Shown here piece after piece: positions 43,229 through 56,132 of a DNA stretch of 64,000 nucleotides. The position numbers were made by a program, and so were the translations under genes. Position 1 is the first letter of the stretch. Each line of letters begins with the position of its first letter. Origin of the DNA: Gigaspora margarita (lineage: Eukaryota; Glomeromycota; Glomeromycetes; Diversisporales; Gigasporaceae); the NCBI GenBank assembly GCA_009809945.1, contig WTPW01000158.1, positions 534,045 through 598,044 of the forward strand, in the 5' to 3' direction. The notes below the pieces were generated by a model that saw only the letters and a program-made list of their open reading frames with translations, was not told where the DNA came from and searched no databases.

Positions 43229-46200
43229 CTATCCCTTAATAAATTTATAATTTAAACCCAACAATTTCTTACCATATTTAACTTCAATATTTAAATTTTT
43301 AAAATTATTTTTATCAAATGGTTCACACCTACCACCTAAGTGTTTTGATAAAAATTTTTCCTTAAGAGCAACAAATGAAAGTATGTTTTCGAGCTTGGCA
43401 AATCCATGGCCTTCATCACAATATATAACGTATCCAACAGGGATATTATTACGTTTAAGTGTTTTGGGTATGATATTGCTATAAAGAACGAATATAAAAA
43501 TATCATAGAAATTAAAGTCTTGCTTAATGCAGTATAACGAAGACGAAATATATATTTACTTTTTTTCGTATTTTACACGTGGGTCATTTTTACCTATTTA
43601 TAAAAGGACTATAGTTAGAAAAAAAGGAAAAAAAAAACTAAAGTTAATAAAAATATACCTTGGGCGATTAACAAAGGTTTATTAATATTGTCAGCATAAT
43701 TTGATGGACTACAAAATTTTAAATAATTTAATCCTTCCGCAGTCTTAGGATCGCCACCTAGACGGTATACAAATTCATCATAAGATGGTTTCCAATACGA
43801 AGGGATAGTCCTAATTGAATAATTTATTTTTAATTCAGAACAGATATTATTTTTATTATAATTAAATAATTAATTTCTTACTTGACTAGCTTTACTAGCA
43901 TTATAAATAAAGAGTGAAAGCATGTTAAAGAATTAAATTTAACATTTTGAAAATATTTTACAAGAAATAAACATACCAAGATCAGAAGGACCGGAAAATT
44001 CGACTCCACAAGCAAAAGTAAAATTATCTTCTTTCTTTGTAAGAGCAAGTCCAGCTAATGTAGCAAATCCACCGTAACTTCCTCCATAAATTGCAATTTT
44101 TTTTTCTTTAGCAATTTTTTCAGAAATTGCCCATTTTGCTGCGTCTAAATAATTGTATATCAAAATATTGCATCATTACAGAATTAATAAAATGATATAA
44201 TCAATTTAGACATTATAGAACTTACCAATTAAATCTTCATTCATTTCTCTGCCCCATTGACCAATACCCTTACGAATTAGAGTCTTCCCTAAGCCAACAG
44301 AAGAACGGTAATTTACGTTTAATACAGCATAACCACGATTTGCAAAGAATTGTGAATCAGCTTTGAAGCGATAGTAATCACGAGTCCAAGGACCACCATG
44401 AACATGTAAAATTAATGGCAAAGGCTTTTTGGGTTTGTAACCTGTCGAAGGATCATATTTTCCAACTGGAAGTGTAAGATAACTAACTAAATTTAGACCA
44501 TCTCTGGATGGAATTTCGACAGGAAAAACTTGGGCTAACGTATATTTTTCTAATCTCGGATAAACATCAAATAAATGATTAATAGATTTATTGTCTCGAT
44601 TATAAAGGTAATACTTTGGAGGTTTATTTCCACTTTCAAAAGCCACAATCCAAATTTTATTATCCAAAGATTGAGAAAGTATATCGAGTTCACCGTCATT
44701 AAATTTTCTTAAAAAATCCAAATCATAGGAAATTTTTTCATCATCAATATGATACCATTCATCTTTAAGATATGTGACTGAATATGCAATAGGCTTTTTA
44801 GAATTCGGATGAAGAAGAATTTTATTAATATCTGCTTTTTGATTTTGTGGTCTTGCTAATTCGGTTCTTTCTCCTTTATCATTTAGTTTACATATAGCAG
44901 AGAATTCATTATGGCGTGAATCAACCAAATAAATCGTTCCTTTGTTATCTATAGAAATTATCTTCAAAGATCTGGCATTTTTTAGACTATAAGTAATAAT
45001 TGATCTCCATTCATTAGAATTTTCATCTTTTATACAGACTTCCTTACGAATCTTATCCTTTTCATCATTCTTAATCAATTTATCAGCGCATAAGATATTT
45101 AATGAATTATCAATAGTATATTCTTCAAAAGATTGCGTATTTTCTTCAATTAATGTCATATCTCTAGTCTTATAATTAATTTTATATAGGCTATTCGCGT
45201 TAGGATTTGGTTTGTTCATCGCAACAATTATTTCATATGGATTTTTTGGCGAAAGTTGAACAAGCTTAGATTGAACGTTGTCATATGGAGTCAAACATGT
45301 CGTTTTATTTGTAATAATATCAACCAAATAGATTTTATACTCTAAATTAAGCATTTAAATATAATTAATAACCTCGGATTTATTGAATCACACCTATTGT
45401 GTTCAAACTAACAAATAATTAGGGTTGGATGTCTAAGTAAAAATATTCAGAACCTCTGAAAACCTTTTGGGTACCAAACTTTGGATCTTTATAATCAAAT
45501 TTTATTATGTATATAAACACTTATTGAATCCTATAGCTGCATCCAAACTCTAAATTTGTATAGTAAAATTATACCAAGAGTTTGATAAGTTCCTAAACAG
45601 ACCATTTTTTAAATCATTTTAATCACTAAAAAATCACTACAGTATATGCCTTTTACCAGTGTATAACATTTAATGATTTATTTATGATTAGAATGATTTA
45701 AAAAAATTCCTAGTTAGGGACTTACCAAATACCCGGTATATGACGTTGAACACCAGCAGTGTGATTTATAATAACTGTTATATAAAATAATTTGTTTATA
45801 AGTTATGTATCTGTAATTTGAGAACATTTTAACCATTTTCAATTATTTTTTAAATCTCAAGTTAGCAAATAATTTAAAATATTTATATTATTTGGTGATG
45901 ATTGTTTACAAATTTCACATCATCAAATAACATAGATTTCAAGCCTTCTTTGATCTATTTAATTTAAACGAATTCAATGTCAAAGCTATTGGAAACCACA
46001 CGATTTCTCCATTACAATTTGGTAACATTCGTTTAAATCCAAATAACAGATGAAGGATGATCTTTTTTTTTTAATAAGTCAAAATAATGTAAATTGATAA
46101 TTATGTAATGACTCTAAACTCGTAAAAAAAAAAAAAAAAAAAAAATGCGAGATCATACAATCCAAATATGTTAACCATCCTCAAATTATAGAAAATTATG

Positions 46201-46522
46201 TCGCGAAATGCGTATTCTTCTACTCACCTTCATTTCCATCTTTGTCACTAGAATACAAAATATCATTATTGTACGTCCAACAATATTCTGCTATTCCATG
46301 AGTTTCACAAGTGATTAATTCTGCTTTATCTACGTCATATGAATTGCGACAGATGAAAATATTTATCACTCCATTTCTTGAAGCAAGAAATGCAAGATGT
46401 TTTCCGTCTGGCGATATCTTCGGAGACGAACCATTTGGGTTACTGTATAAATATTCCCGCGGTATAAGCTTTGTATCGCCAGAAAAGTTCAAAAAACTGA
46501 GGATTCCTTTACAGCAATTCAT
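43229..46522 (-). CDS. S9-family serine peptidase (prolyl-oligopeptidase / acylaminoacyl-peptidase-like), 7 exons, 675 aa
   Basis: Seven exons on the minus strand (46522-46228, 45341-44226, 44144-43977, 43894-43882, 43810-43659, 43593-43560, 43478-43229) join at GT-AG borders to 2028 nt without a stop. The N-terminal half is a TolB-like beta-propeller (SPKISPDGKHLAFLAS). The C-terminal alpha/beta-hydrolase domain shows HGGPW (about 413-417), nucleophile GGSYGG (Ser493), NDPR (Asp585) and DEGHGF (His617), so the triad is complete. Such enzymes cleave short peptides or N-acylated residues. No signal peptide is obvious, so a cytosolic role is likely. Exons 4 (13 nt) and 6 (34 nt) are very small, and intron 1 (886 nt) holds a palindromic repeat. 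An upstream exon ATGCAG at 46575-46570, spliced over 47 nt to 46522, would add two residues. Confidence 0.9.
43882..43894 (-). other. 13-nt microexon of the S9 peptidase
   Basis: Flanked by ...TGCTAG upstream and GTAAGAAAT downstream on the minus strand. Including it restores the frame and gives DLVKLVKTIPSYWKP, the expected family sequence after the nucleophile region. Leaving it out shifts the frame. Confidence 0.8.
45342..46227 (-). other. Large intron 1 of the S9 peptidase
   Basis: Donor GTGAGTA at 46227, acceptor TTAATTTAG at 45342. The flanking exons join in phase at GNE-EYK. The intron includes an A-run (46124-46145) and the inverted repeat at 45580-45730. Confidence 0.8.
45580..45730. 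mobile_element. Palindromic MITE-like insert in intron 1
   Basis: GTTTGATAAGTTCCTAAAC at the left answers GTTAGGGACTTACCAAAT at the right, with TTTTTAAATCATT...TAATCA in both arms. No TSD was resolved. It explains part of the unusual intron length. Confidence 0.6.
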
Positions 46523-46585
46523 CTAATAATATTATAAATATTTTAGTATAATTTGCATATTTTATATACCTGCATACAAACTAAT

Positions 46586-47551
46586 CTAAGTTCGGATAAC
46601 TATAATGAAATAAAGTTGTTGATTTAAACTTGTTTTATGTGTTTTATGTTGCCAACATGTCAATCCTACTTCAATACCTGTTAATTTTAATTCAAGTCTT
46701 GAAGTACAATCACCACAATACAGCAATACATAGTATTGTATTCTGGAATTAACTAGGACGACTTCCAAAAATGTGAGTCACATGATACGATGCCACAACC
46801 GCTACATAATTTTTTTAGACCGCGAAGTTCTTAAAATCAATTATGTATCAAACAATATAATGATGGTTATCAATATGTTGCTATGTTAATAGTTTGGATC
46901 ATTTGATCCACATTTTGAGGGTCACCCTGGCTAATTCTGTCTGAAACATGAATTTTTCAGAAATCCTGCGCATAAATTTTTCATTTAATATTATTAACAA
47001 ATATACCAACCAATTCGCAAGTGATAATTAAGGTTTATATCACCTAACATTACTTTGACCAAACCTTTATATTAATAGTATTAATATTATAATGAATATG
47101 CTCAAGTATAAAAGGATAGTTTTTAAAGTGTGAATAAGTTTACAATACTAAAAATTACTGTATTAGATAACTTGCATGTTATCCAGCAATTTATGATCAT
47201 GACTAGCAGAATGTTATTAATTTTGAATAAACACTAAATCGTAGCGAATGAGGAACATAACAAGAAATAAATTCATGATCATAAGTTTGCTGGATAAAGA
47301 AATATACATGAAAGATTTTGTCAGCAACATTACCGGTAGTTTAGAAGAAGGTCCAAAATTTATAAATCAAATGATAAATTTTGTAATTTAGATTATTCAA
47401 GTAGTAATTAAATATTAATAACTACAATATATTGTCTTATTTTATAAGTTATAAAAGTAAAATCTTCTGACTTGTTATTTCAGTATAACAGTATTTTAAG
47501 TGATCCTGTGTTTTAAAAATTTGATATTTTATAACAAAATATTGTTATGTT
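46586..47551. other. Upstream region of the peptidase gene, no other gene recognised
   Basis: An inverted word pair ATCCAGCAATTTATGATCATGA / ATTCATGATCATAAGTTTGCTGGAT lies at about 47178-47205 and 47268-47296. A similar word recurs near 51640-51670. Confidence 0.4.
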
Positions 47552-47559
47552 AAGCCAAC

Positions 47560-48726
47560 TAGTGTTGCAAACCGGCTTAGCTGGCCCAGTCGGTCCAGCG
47601 GCGGCTTAAATTACTGCGTCACAGCCGTAACTGAGCCGCAGTTTGACGCAGTAAACATTTCATAAACAAGCTTTATAGCGAATTTTTATTAATAAATGCT
47701 CTTTATAATCACGCAAAACTACCCCAAGAATACCCTGAAAATTTATCCTTAAATCCGCGCAAAAAATGCACGGTAAAAAAATAGTAAACCCAAAATTACA
47801 CAAGATTCTACAAATGAAACTGCCGATACTCTTTAAATGAAAAATGTTTTTGAGTCAATTTTATCAAAGAGTAAACTTATTTGTTAAAAAGTTCCTTTTT
47901 TTGTAGCTAAAAATTTCAAGGTCATCTGGTAAAAGGAATATTTGCTGATTCTGCGATGATGAAGCCACAAACGTATTAGTATCGAATCGGCAATAACCGA
48001 CCGGTTAATTTTTTACCAAAAGTCCCAGAATTATGAAAACAGCTGTAATTTAGGCTGATGATCTTCAAAATTCTTAATTTGGTCGAAATTGTTTTTTTTT
48101 TAATTTTTTATTTTTTAATTTTTTAGATGCAAAAAAGGAACCTTTTTAAGAAATGTGCTTGGTCGATGGCAAAATTGGTCAGAAACATTCTTTCTTAATG
48201 AGTATCAGCAGTTTCATTAGAAAGTTCCTTTTTGAATCTAAAAAAAAAAATCTAATTTTTAATTACAGCTGTTTTGGGGACATCTGGTAAGACATTAACT
48301 GGTCAATATTCGCTGATTCGATAAGTTTGTGGTCTCGGTAATAACTGTCGATCGCAGAATTTATGTAATGTAGGTCGACGATCTTTAAAATTTTTAATTT
48401 TGCCGAAAAAAATTTTTTTTGAAATTTTTAGCGAGATTTTTTAACAAATTTGGCTCAAAAACATTTTTTATTCAGTTTCATTAGAAGAATTGTGTGAAAT
48501 TTTGGCCTTACTATTTTTTTGCCGTGCATTTTTTGGGCGGAATTTAGAATAAGTTTTCGGAATATTCTTGGGGTAATAATTTATGTGTGATTATAAAAGC
48601 ATTTATTAATTTAGTTTATGCAAAAAATTCGCTGCAAAAACTTGTTAACGAAATGTTTACTGTGCCAAGACGCGGTTCAGCAGCGGCTGGACCGGCAGGG
48701 CTGGTTAAGCCGGCTTTGCAGCACTA
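47560..48726. mobile_element. Large hAT-type palindromic element (8-bp TSD AAGCCAAC/AAGTCAAC)
   Basis: The ends TAGTGTTGCAAACCGGCTTA and TAAGCCGGCTTTGCAGCACTA are inverted, with arms continuing hundreds of bases (ATAATCAC, CCCAAGAATA, AAAAAATGCACGG). The flanks AAGCCAAC (47552-47559) and AAGTCAAC (48727-48734) differ by one base. TAGTG in place of CAGTG at both ends could be an inherited variant. Inner arms with GAAAACAGCTGTAATT (48036) and AATTACAGCTGTTTT (48261) suggest another element nested in the centre. No ORF is seen. Confidence 0.85.
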
Positions 48727-49439
48727 AAGTCAACCTACTCTAAAACTTGAATATTTCTAAATAGGAAAATTTATTATCTTTGTAAAATTCTGGATCTTTT
48801 CAAGAGATCATTGTATAATTTTCTGGAACAAGTAATAACCTTCTATATTATGCACCATGTGGTTTTACTTTTTTTTTTTTTTTTTACACATTCAGAAAAC
48901 CCAGAAATCGAGCAATGAATTTAATTTTACTCAGGTATTATATATGTTTTATTGAAAATGAATATGGCTCAATAAAAATATCTGAAGCATTATAACTTAA
49001 GTTTGGTTCAATTTTTAATTTTTTTTAAAATTTACCAATGATGATTATTTTAATGTAATATTTTTCATTATAATTAATGTTACACTGATTTCGTAATGAT
49101 GACTTCATATTACAATAATAAATATTTTCATGTCAGACGAAACTAAAATAGCAGAAGTTAGCTTTGTTTTTTTAATAGAATATAATGAAATTTACGCTTA
49201 TATAAAAGTTTTAAATATTGAGAATTTCTAATTATCATCGGAAGTAAATTTACCAGTTACAAGAATTCGACCTGACCAATAAAATCGTACATACTTTTAT
49301 TCACATTCATTTCGTATTTATTTTATATTTTGCATTTATTTTATATTTATTTCATATATATTTATTGATATTTATTTACATAACTCGCCTAACCATTAAT
49401 AAATAACATTTTTACCTTCGTCATCTAATACTAATTTGA

Positions 49440-50150
49440 ATGTTACCTTACTCCTCTAATCTAATTGCCTAACTCTTCTAGTAATCCGCATTACTATCTA
49501 ACCCTAAACCCTAATCCCGCGCTACTATCTAATCCAATCCTAACTCCGCGCAACTCTCTAACCCAACCCTATCCCGCGACGCTACTGTATCTAATCTTAA
49601 TCCTAACCTCGTTGCTAAACCCATTCTATCTTCCTAATCTTAATCCAATGCTACCATCTAATCCTAACCTTAACTCGGTACTAAACCACTCTTATAATCC
49701 TATCTCAACATAAAACCTAGCATTTCGTTATAATCGTTGTTCAGAAAACACTAACTACCAATTAAATGCGATATTATAAAATGACCTTAGCAATAGCAAA
49801 ATAAATACAAACGATACGCCAAAGAATTTGAAATACGGCATAGTACAGCACTAACAAAGACACGACACGGCATCAGTATAATACAGCATCAGTGCGACAA
49901 GACACGGAACCAGCATAATATCGCACTAGTAAGTGCGACACAACACGGAACCAGCACTAGAAAATGCGGCACGACGCTGCATCATCACATGACACGGCAT
50001 CACGAGACAGCATTGCATTAACGAGCAACACAACACGGTACCAATGAACGACGACGAAATGAAACATCAAAAAAGCCATGAAAAGATGCACAACAATGCG
50101 ACGAAACGACGACACTAAAGACGACATTAACGACGATGAAAGGTAAAACT
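49440..50150. repeat. Degenerate CTAACCCTAATCC and ACGACACGGCATCAG tandem-like repeats
   Basis: 49440-49730 is built of TAATCCTAACCC / CCGCGCTACTATCTAATCC phrases. 49850-50140 is built of GCACGACACGGCATCAGCA phrases. Both are irregular in period and stand out in base composition. The Pro/Asn/Leu frame across the first is a repeat translation, not a gene. Confidence 0.65.
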
Positions 50151-51486
50151 ATAAATAAATAAATAAAATAAAATAAAAAAAAGCCAGTTAGTTTTGTAAT
50201 AAAAAAAAAAAAAAGAAGAAAAAAATACAGTAAACAAAAAATATACTTTATCTAAATATATAATTGATACTATGTCGATCCGGAACGGTGATTTCCCTTC
50301 CGGTTAAGTTTAGTTATTTTCTTAATTAAGATAGTAATTTATTATTTTTTATAGATTAAGCTTTTAAAAATGACGCCCTTAGATTGTTTTAAAGCCAATC
50401 TAAAATTTGGCTCAAAATTTTATACATAAAACATTTTATATATGAAATTTCTAATGCAAACTTCTTAATTAGAAGATTTGCTTATAGAAATTTTTTCAAA
50501 AGTTAAAAAATTATTTATAAATATGTAATTAATTTAGATAAACAAAAGGATATTATAATTTAAGTTGATGAAAAAAAACAACAATAATTTATTGTGGGGT
50601 TATCTTTTTTAAGTTTTTAAAGAGTTCATTTGGGTGCTTTTTTTTAATTTTTTTTATAGTCAAGTTAGAATTCAGGATTAGTATTTATTATAAGAGTATA
50701 CATGAACTTCAGTAGTGTATATTTTTAATTTTAATTTTTGTACAATGGAGTTTGGAACTGATTATAAATTCAAAAAACGGAATTGGATTTGCATGTGATA
50801 CAGGGATGCGTAGATTTTGTGATCGAAGCAAATCACAAAAAGCATGTGGGTTACTGCTGTACTGCGATTTGCTTCGATTAGAGCAAATATATTTTAGAGC
50901 ATATTAGTTATAATGAAATTAAATAAAATTATTGTAGTATTCTGTATAGTGAAGTATAATAAATTAATATAAAATAATAATATAGAAGTTTATGGGTTTT
51001 ATTTTTTTTTAAAATCTATTATTATTATGGGCCCAAAGCGAGTTTAATTAGACAGCCGAGCATTAGAATTTAAGTAGGACAATATTAAGATAATGTGCCG
51101 ATTCTGTCATAATAGTGTTGACCATAACATTGAATCAGATAATCAATAATCTTAGCAGATGATAAACAGAATTTGAATCAAGAATCGTTAAAAATGTTGA
51201 ATATTTAATATTTTAACGGTTCAAACAAATAATATTTTATATTTTAACGGTTCAAACCAATCAAACAAATGTAATTATAAACTATTTGCATGTAAAGAAT
51301 CAATTTAAATTTTTAGTGCAACCTTTTTTAAAAAAAATTTTTTAACTTCATTATATAAATAGAACAACGTAAAAAATCATTAATCAACAGCAAATCAAAT
51401 AATTTGCTAATATCGAAAGCCATAATTTTGTTAAATTATATCACAAATTCCACAGGCTTCTGATGTGATATAAGTATACAAAACAT

Positions 51487-51572
51487 TGGTGAATAGCGGT
51501 AATTTGGCAAATGAGCACGTGTCGCTCAGCGGCACATATAGCCAATTATTTGCCAAATTACCGTATTCGCCA
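51487..51572. repeat. 86-bp palindrome
   Basis: TGGTGAATAGCGGTAATTTG and CAAATTACCGTATTCGCCA are inverted, extending over GGCAAAT. A GTGTCGCTCAGCGGCAC core makes a second hairpin. Confidence 0.7.
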
Positions 51573-53642
51573 TCGGCTAAGTTTTAATTTGAATAAACAT
51601 GTTTACATCGTAATACATGAAAAAAAAATAACAAGAAGAAATTATTTTATGATATATGAGTTTGCCGGATAAGACCGACCATTTATTGCGATTTGTAAAT
51701 GCATGTGCTGGCTCAAAAAAAAAAAAAAAGAACTTCTACGTACTTACGTATATTAATTTCTCAAGACATATTTTGGCTAAACTATTTTTAAGATATGTTT
51801 ACGCCATTGTATGTAATTTTGGATAGACTAACGAAATTTTTTAGGGAGATATTTACCTAATGAAATTAGTTTCACAATTTCGCCAATTCAACACCAGTTC
51901 CAACAATAGTGTGAAACTACTTACCGCACTAATTACCGCACTAATTTCATCAACATCTTTACAGTTTTACCTGTTACCAAAGCCTTGACAAGCCAGCCCA
52001 CATTAGGTTAGTGTGTAATCCTGTTATCATGTAATCTGTACGTATTATGGCACACTTAAGGTTGCACATAAAAAAAGCGTATTTATTTACAAGTTTGGCA
52101 TAATAAAAGAACGTTTTTTGCTGTCAAAAAAAGTCGAATTAAAAATAGCTTCGAAATTTTACTTGTATTTTTTTCCTTTTTTGTAATTGGTACTTTGTAA
52201 AAAAGATGCAACAAATTTTTTAAGTAGTTCCCATGAAGTTCTCATTCAAAGATCGTCACAACATTTGCTAAGTACTGAAGTATACTCTTTCTTAGCAAGA
52301 TCTACCCTTACGAATTAGTTCCTGGTGTTTTTTTTATATACTCCTATTCTTTTAACGTATACTTTGTATACTATATACAGTATTCTTCATCAGATTCAGA
52401 TTTTGAGTAGAGTATTAATCCATTATGGTTTGTGATATATATCGTACCGCAGTCGACTGCCCTGATTCAGAATCAGGATACTCGGCTTTGAGCGGGGTAC
52501 CCAGCTTGAGAATTAGTAAGGTTAGGGCAAGGACGATGATTTTATGCTGCAATAAATCATCGATATGCATGCAACGAAAGTAAATTATGTGGTTTAAAGT
52601 GTACTTAATTATGTATACTTATATCTTGCTATCTTGCTCATAAAATGCATTATTCACCTTTCGGAATCTTTCGGAATTTACCTCCAATTTTTTATCCTTG
52701 TCGCAATTTACGTTGTTTGATTTTTATTCGGAGCCTTTCGGAACTGTGCTTAAAATGCTAATTATGCGAAAGTTACTTAATAACAACGTACTTTATGCAG
52801 CATATGCGGTAAATATAACCTATTATTGTATGCGATTTATGCAATTTGCACAAAATCACTGTGCCTGAGTAGGGCTAGCATATTAGTTTAATTATAGTTT
52901 TTACAGGATTGTATTTTGATATTAAAATTTGAATTCCCAATTCTAGATTATATGTAGAGTAGGATAGCTATACTAAGAGTGTTCTCAAATGCCTCATTCA
53001 ATGGATCAGAGATAAGTTTTTGATTAGCCAAAATTGAATTATCTAACCAAGTGAGTGGCCGTTTAATGAATAAAATCTGGAGGTTCTTTTTTCATAGAGT
53101 TTCTCTTATTAGCTAAAATTAAAATCCGCATTTCTCACAATGAATTTAATCAATTAATCGCAACGATTTGAGCATCCATCGATCACTAGCTAATCACATA
53201 GAGGGATCTACTTGAGAACATTCTGGGTCTAAAAATAATATTTGTCAGCTCCCTATTCACAAAACGGTTAACGAGAATAAAATACAGTGCAATGCAAATA
53301 TTCGTAAACATGAATGCTTATTGATTAATAAGTAATTTCATATTCGCTTTGATTAGATTAATGCGAAATTAAATTACAAAATAATAGTGTTTCAGAATTA
53401 AAGCATTGAGGAATCTATTAAATAAAATGGTGATATATTTTTTGTTAAAAAATTATATTTTAATAAAAGTTTCATTTCATAAAGCGCGAATTACCAAACT
53501 CAATTCTAAACCTCTCTGAAATATGTTAATTTTGAAACACCCAAATAGCAACATTCGCGAACTTGAATATCAATATCATTTTAAACAATTTATTAATAAA
53601 CTAACTTTATGCGTGCCCTGTACCCGTTTTAAAATATGTTAA

Positions 53643-53842
53643 TTACGGCTGATTTCATAAATTTTGGGACATCTAAAATTTTGCTGATGATAATTTCGGC
53701 CAAATTCAATGTTATTGATTTCGACAAATATGTTGTACTTGTATAACACAAAGAACACCGAAATTAATAACTTATCGAATTGGCCGAAATTATCTTCGGC
53801 AAATTTTTTTGGTGTCGCAAGATTTATGAAAACATCTGTAAA
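53643..53842. mobile_element. Palindromic MITE, ACAGCTG/CATAAATT family
   Basis: TTACGGCTGATTTCATAAAT at the left answers ATTTATGAAAACATCTGTAA at the right, and GATAATTTCGGCCAA is shared by both arms. Related to 41979-42185. Confidence 0.7.
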
Positions 53843-54462
53843 ACAATTATATTAATGCAAAATTAATATACTACATAAAATATGCAGTATATATTTCAAA
53901 GTCGAATAGCTTATTTTTAAATATATACATCGATTAATAAGCTACCTTTATACACATTAACTCATCATAATAATTAATTAAGCATATAAATTTTAGTTCA
54001 CTAATACGTATCCGCAAAATTATGTTAGTAAAAGAACTACAGTATTATAATCATTAAATTACTTAAATTACAGCCATTATCATAAATTCTGAGACGACTA
54101 ATAATTTTCTCGTTTCCCGGAATTTTTTCTGTTTTGTATGGTAAATTACCTAATTCTCCTGAAACTAATTGTCTCCGGATTGAATGTCCGAAAATAGCGA
54201 TGTAGTTTCTGGTGAGTTAGGTACTTTAAAATACTTATTTAATATTAAAGTACCACAAAACTATTTTGTCGATTAGATTAAACCCTTATAGAGTATTTGC
54301 TTACCACTATATACAAGTCTAAGAAAAATTACACCAATTTTAATAGTCTATTCTGAATCCAAATTAAAAATTACCAATAAGATTATTGTGTTGCTACCAA
54401 TTTCTTAGAAATTAAATTTAGAAAAAATTAAACAATATTATTTGAACTATTATATTTATATA

Positions 54463-54580
54463 CCCGTATTGTCGCGAAATAACGGGCATGGGCGTTATTT
54501 AGAGGTTTGACCCGAATTAAGCTTAATTTAGGCCGAAATTTGTAATTTCACCCCTGCGCGTTATTTCGCGACAATACGGG
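54463..54580. mobile_element. 118-bp TA-flanked MITE
   Basis: The ends CCCGTATTGTCGCGAAATAA and TTATTTCGCGACAATACGGG are perfect inverted repeats, with TA on both sides (54461-54462, 54581-54582). Confidence 0.88.
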
Positions 54581-55020
54581 TATTCCCTTTTTACAAATCT
54601 ATTAATCTAACTCAGGTTACAGCGTCTTGATATTACTTGTCTAGAAATATATTTAACTTCATTTAAATTCTTCAGAATGTCTGCCTTATTTCTTACCACT
54701 TGCTCTATAATTTCCATACTATTTTTTTCCTATTACACTCAATTATAATAGTATAGATAAAAAAAAAATAAAAAAAAATAAAATATAAATAGTGAAATTT
54801 ATAATACTTATCTTCATTTCCCTAAAAATGTATCTTTTTAAATTTTATTCTAAAATAAATTAAGAATTTAAAGTACCATACCAGCACTACACAGTAACTG
54901 AAGACAACTTATATAAGATTAACTATCATAACTTTTTAGAGTCTTAAATGAGAGAGAAACTAAAGTGATCCAGTTTATTTTTTATAATAATCTTCTTTTT
55001 GAACATTTAGGATTCTTCTA

Positions 55021-55701
55021 CAGTTTGACCTCTCTATAGTTACACCCCATATAGTCACACCACTATATAAGCACCAAATTTTGTACAACATACTTAAATA
55101 TAGTAAAAAAACCTCATTATAGTCATAATTCACTTATAATCACTATCACCAAAACTTTTAATTTTTTATAATAATAAACCCTCGTTATAATCACAATTTC
55201 GACTAAATATGATTATAAAATCTGATCGTATTTAAAATTTTTATTAAAAATTCTTAAAGGTTTGACAGCAAATAACTTTTATTGCAGTGGCCCGATTTGG
55301 ATGAAACGACCACCAAAAGTTCGTCTTAATGAGTCGATTCTAATGAGCCCAAGATCGTTAAAATCCAATCACAAGCCCCTGAGATCATTATGGGAATAAA
55401 TTTAAACATCTGAGTAAAAATCCTTAATGTTCTTAGCATTTTGTAATTAGATTTGGACGATTTTAGACTCTTTAGAATTCTCATTGAGTCAAACACTCTG
55501 GTAGTCATTTTATCCAAAATGCGCCACTGGATCAAAAGGTATTAACTATTAAACATTTTATATTTTTTAATAATTTGCGCAAATATATTACTTACTGGCC
55601 TTGTCACGTGACATGACAAGGTATTGTATTTATAATCACACCTCTATACAATCACCAAAATAGGGCACGACGGACTTGGTGATTATAGAGAGGTCATACT
55701 G
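55021..55701. mobile_element. pogo/Fot-like non-autonomous element (TA TSD)
   Basis: The ends CAGTTTGACCTCTCTATAGT and TATAGAGAGGTCATACTG are inverted, with TA on both sides (55019-55020, 55702-55703). Repeated TATAATCAC / ATAGTCACA words lie behind each end. This TIR pattern is typical of the pogo/Fot branch of Tc1/mariner. A diverged inverted-repeat element related to 1-440 (arms about 55285-55375 and 55440-55545) lies inside it. Confidence 0.85.
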
Positions 55702-55703
55702 TA

Positions 55704-56132
55704 CCTATTAATGATTTGTTATATATTATTATTAGCTTTTGATTAGTAAGAGTATCAAGAATTATACTTATACCTGTGATATATATCAAAAAACAAGAAA
55801 CTCAATATACATAACCCCTATACCCCATTAACATTAGTATGCCTTTTCTATGACTACTGGAAGTAAATAATATATTGTTATAACTATCAAATACTTCATA
55901 AAATAGTCAGAAGCTTGTACCTTAGATACAGTAAATGCTGATAGTATTTTAATTTGTTACAATAGCAGCTCTAAAGAAAATTGCCAAATCAGAGTACAAT
56001 TTTTGTAATAAATTTATCAAAGACCTATTATAAAATTGAGTATTATATACTATACTTCTATAATATATTACTTACAAACTAATAGGATAGTTGAATATTT
56101 TAACTGAACTCTTTGTAGAATTCTTAATAAAT
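55704..56132. other. No gene recognised
   Basis: AT-rich sequence without feature. Confidence 0.4.

Larger units (their letters stand above)
50151..54460. other. Non-coding DNA with small palindromes
   Basis: No gene is recognised. Small inverted words: GATCGAAGCAAATCACA / GCGATTTGCTTCGAT (50821; 50866). The elements at 51487-51572 and 53643-53842 are listed separately. Confidence 0.5.

Noticed and set aside
49465..49713. 82-codon Pro/Asn/Leu-rich frame
   Set aside because: Direct translation of CTAACCCTAATCC-type repeats; no start context, domain or continuation.
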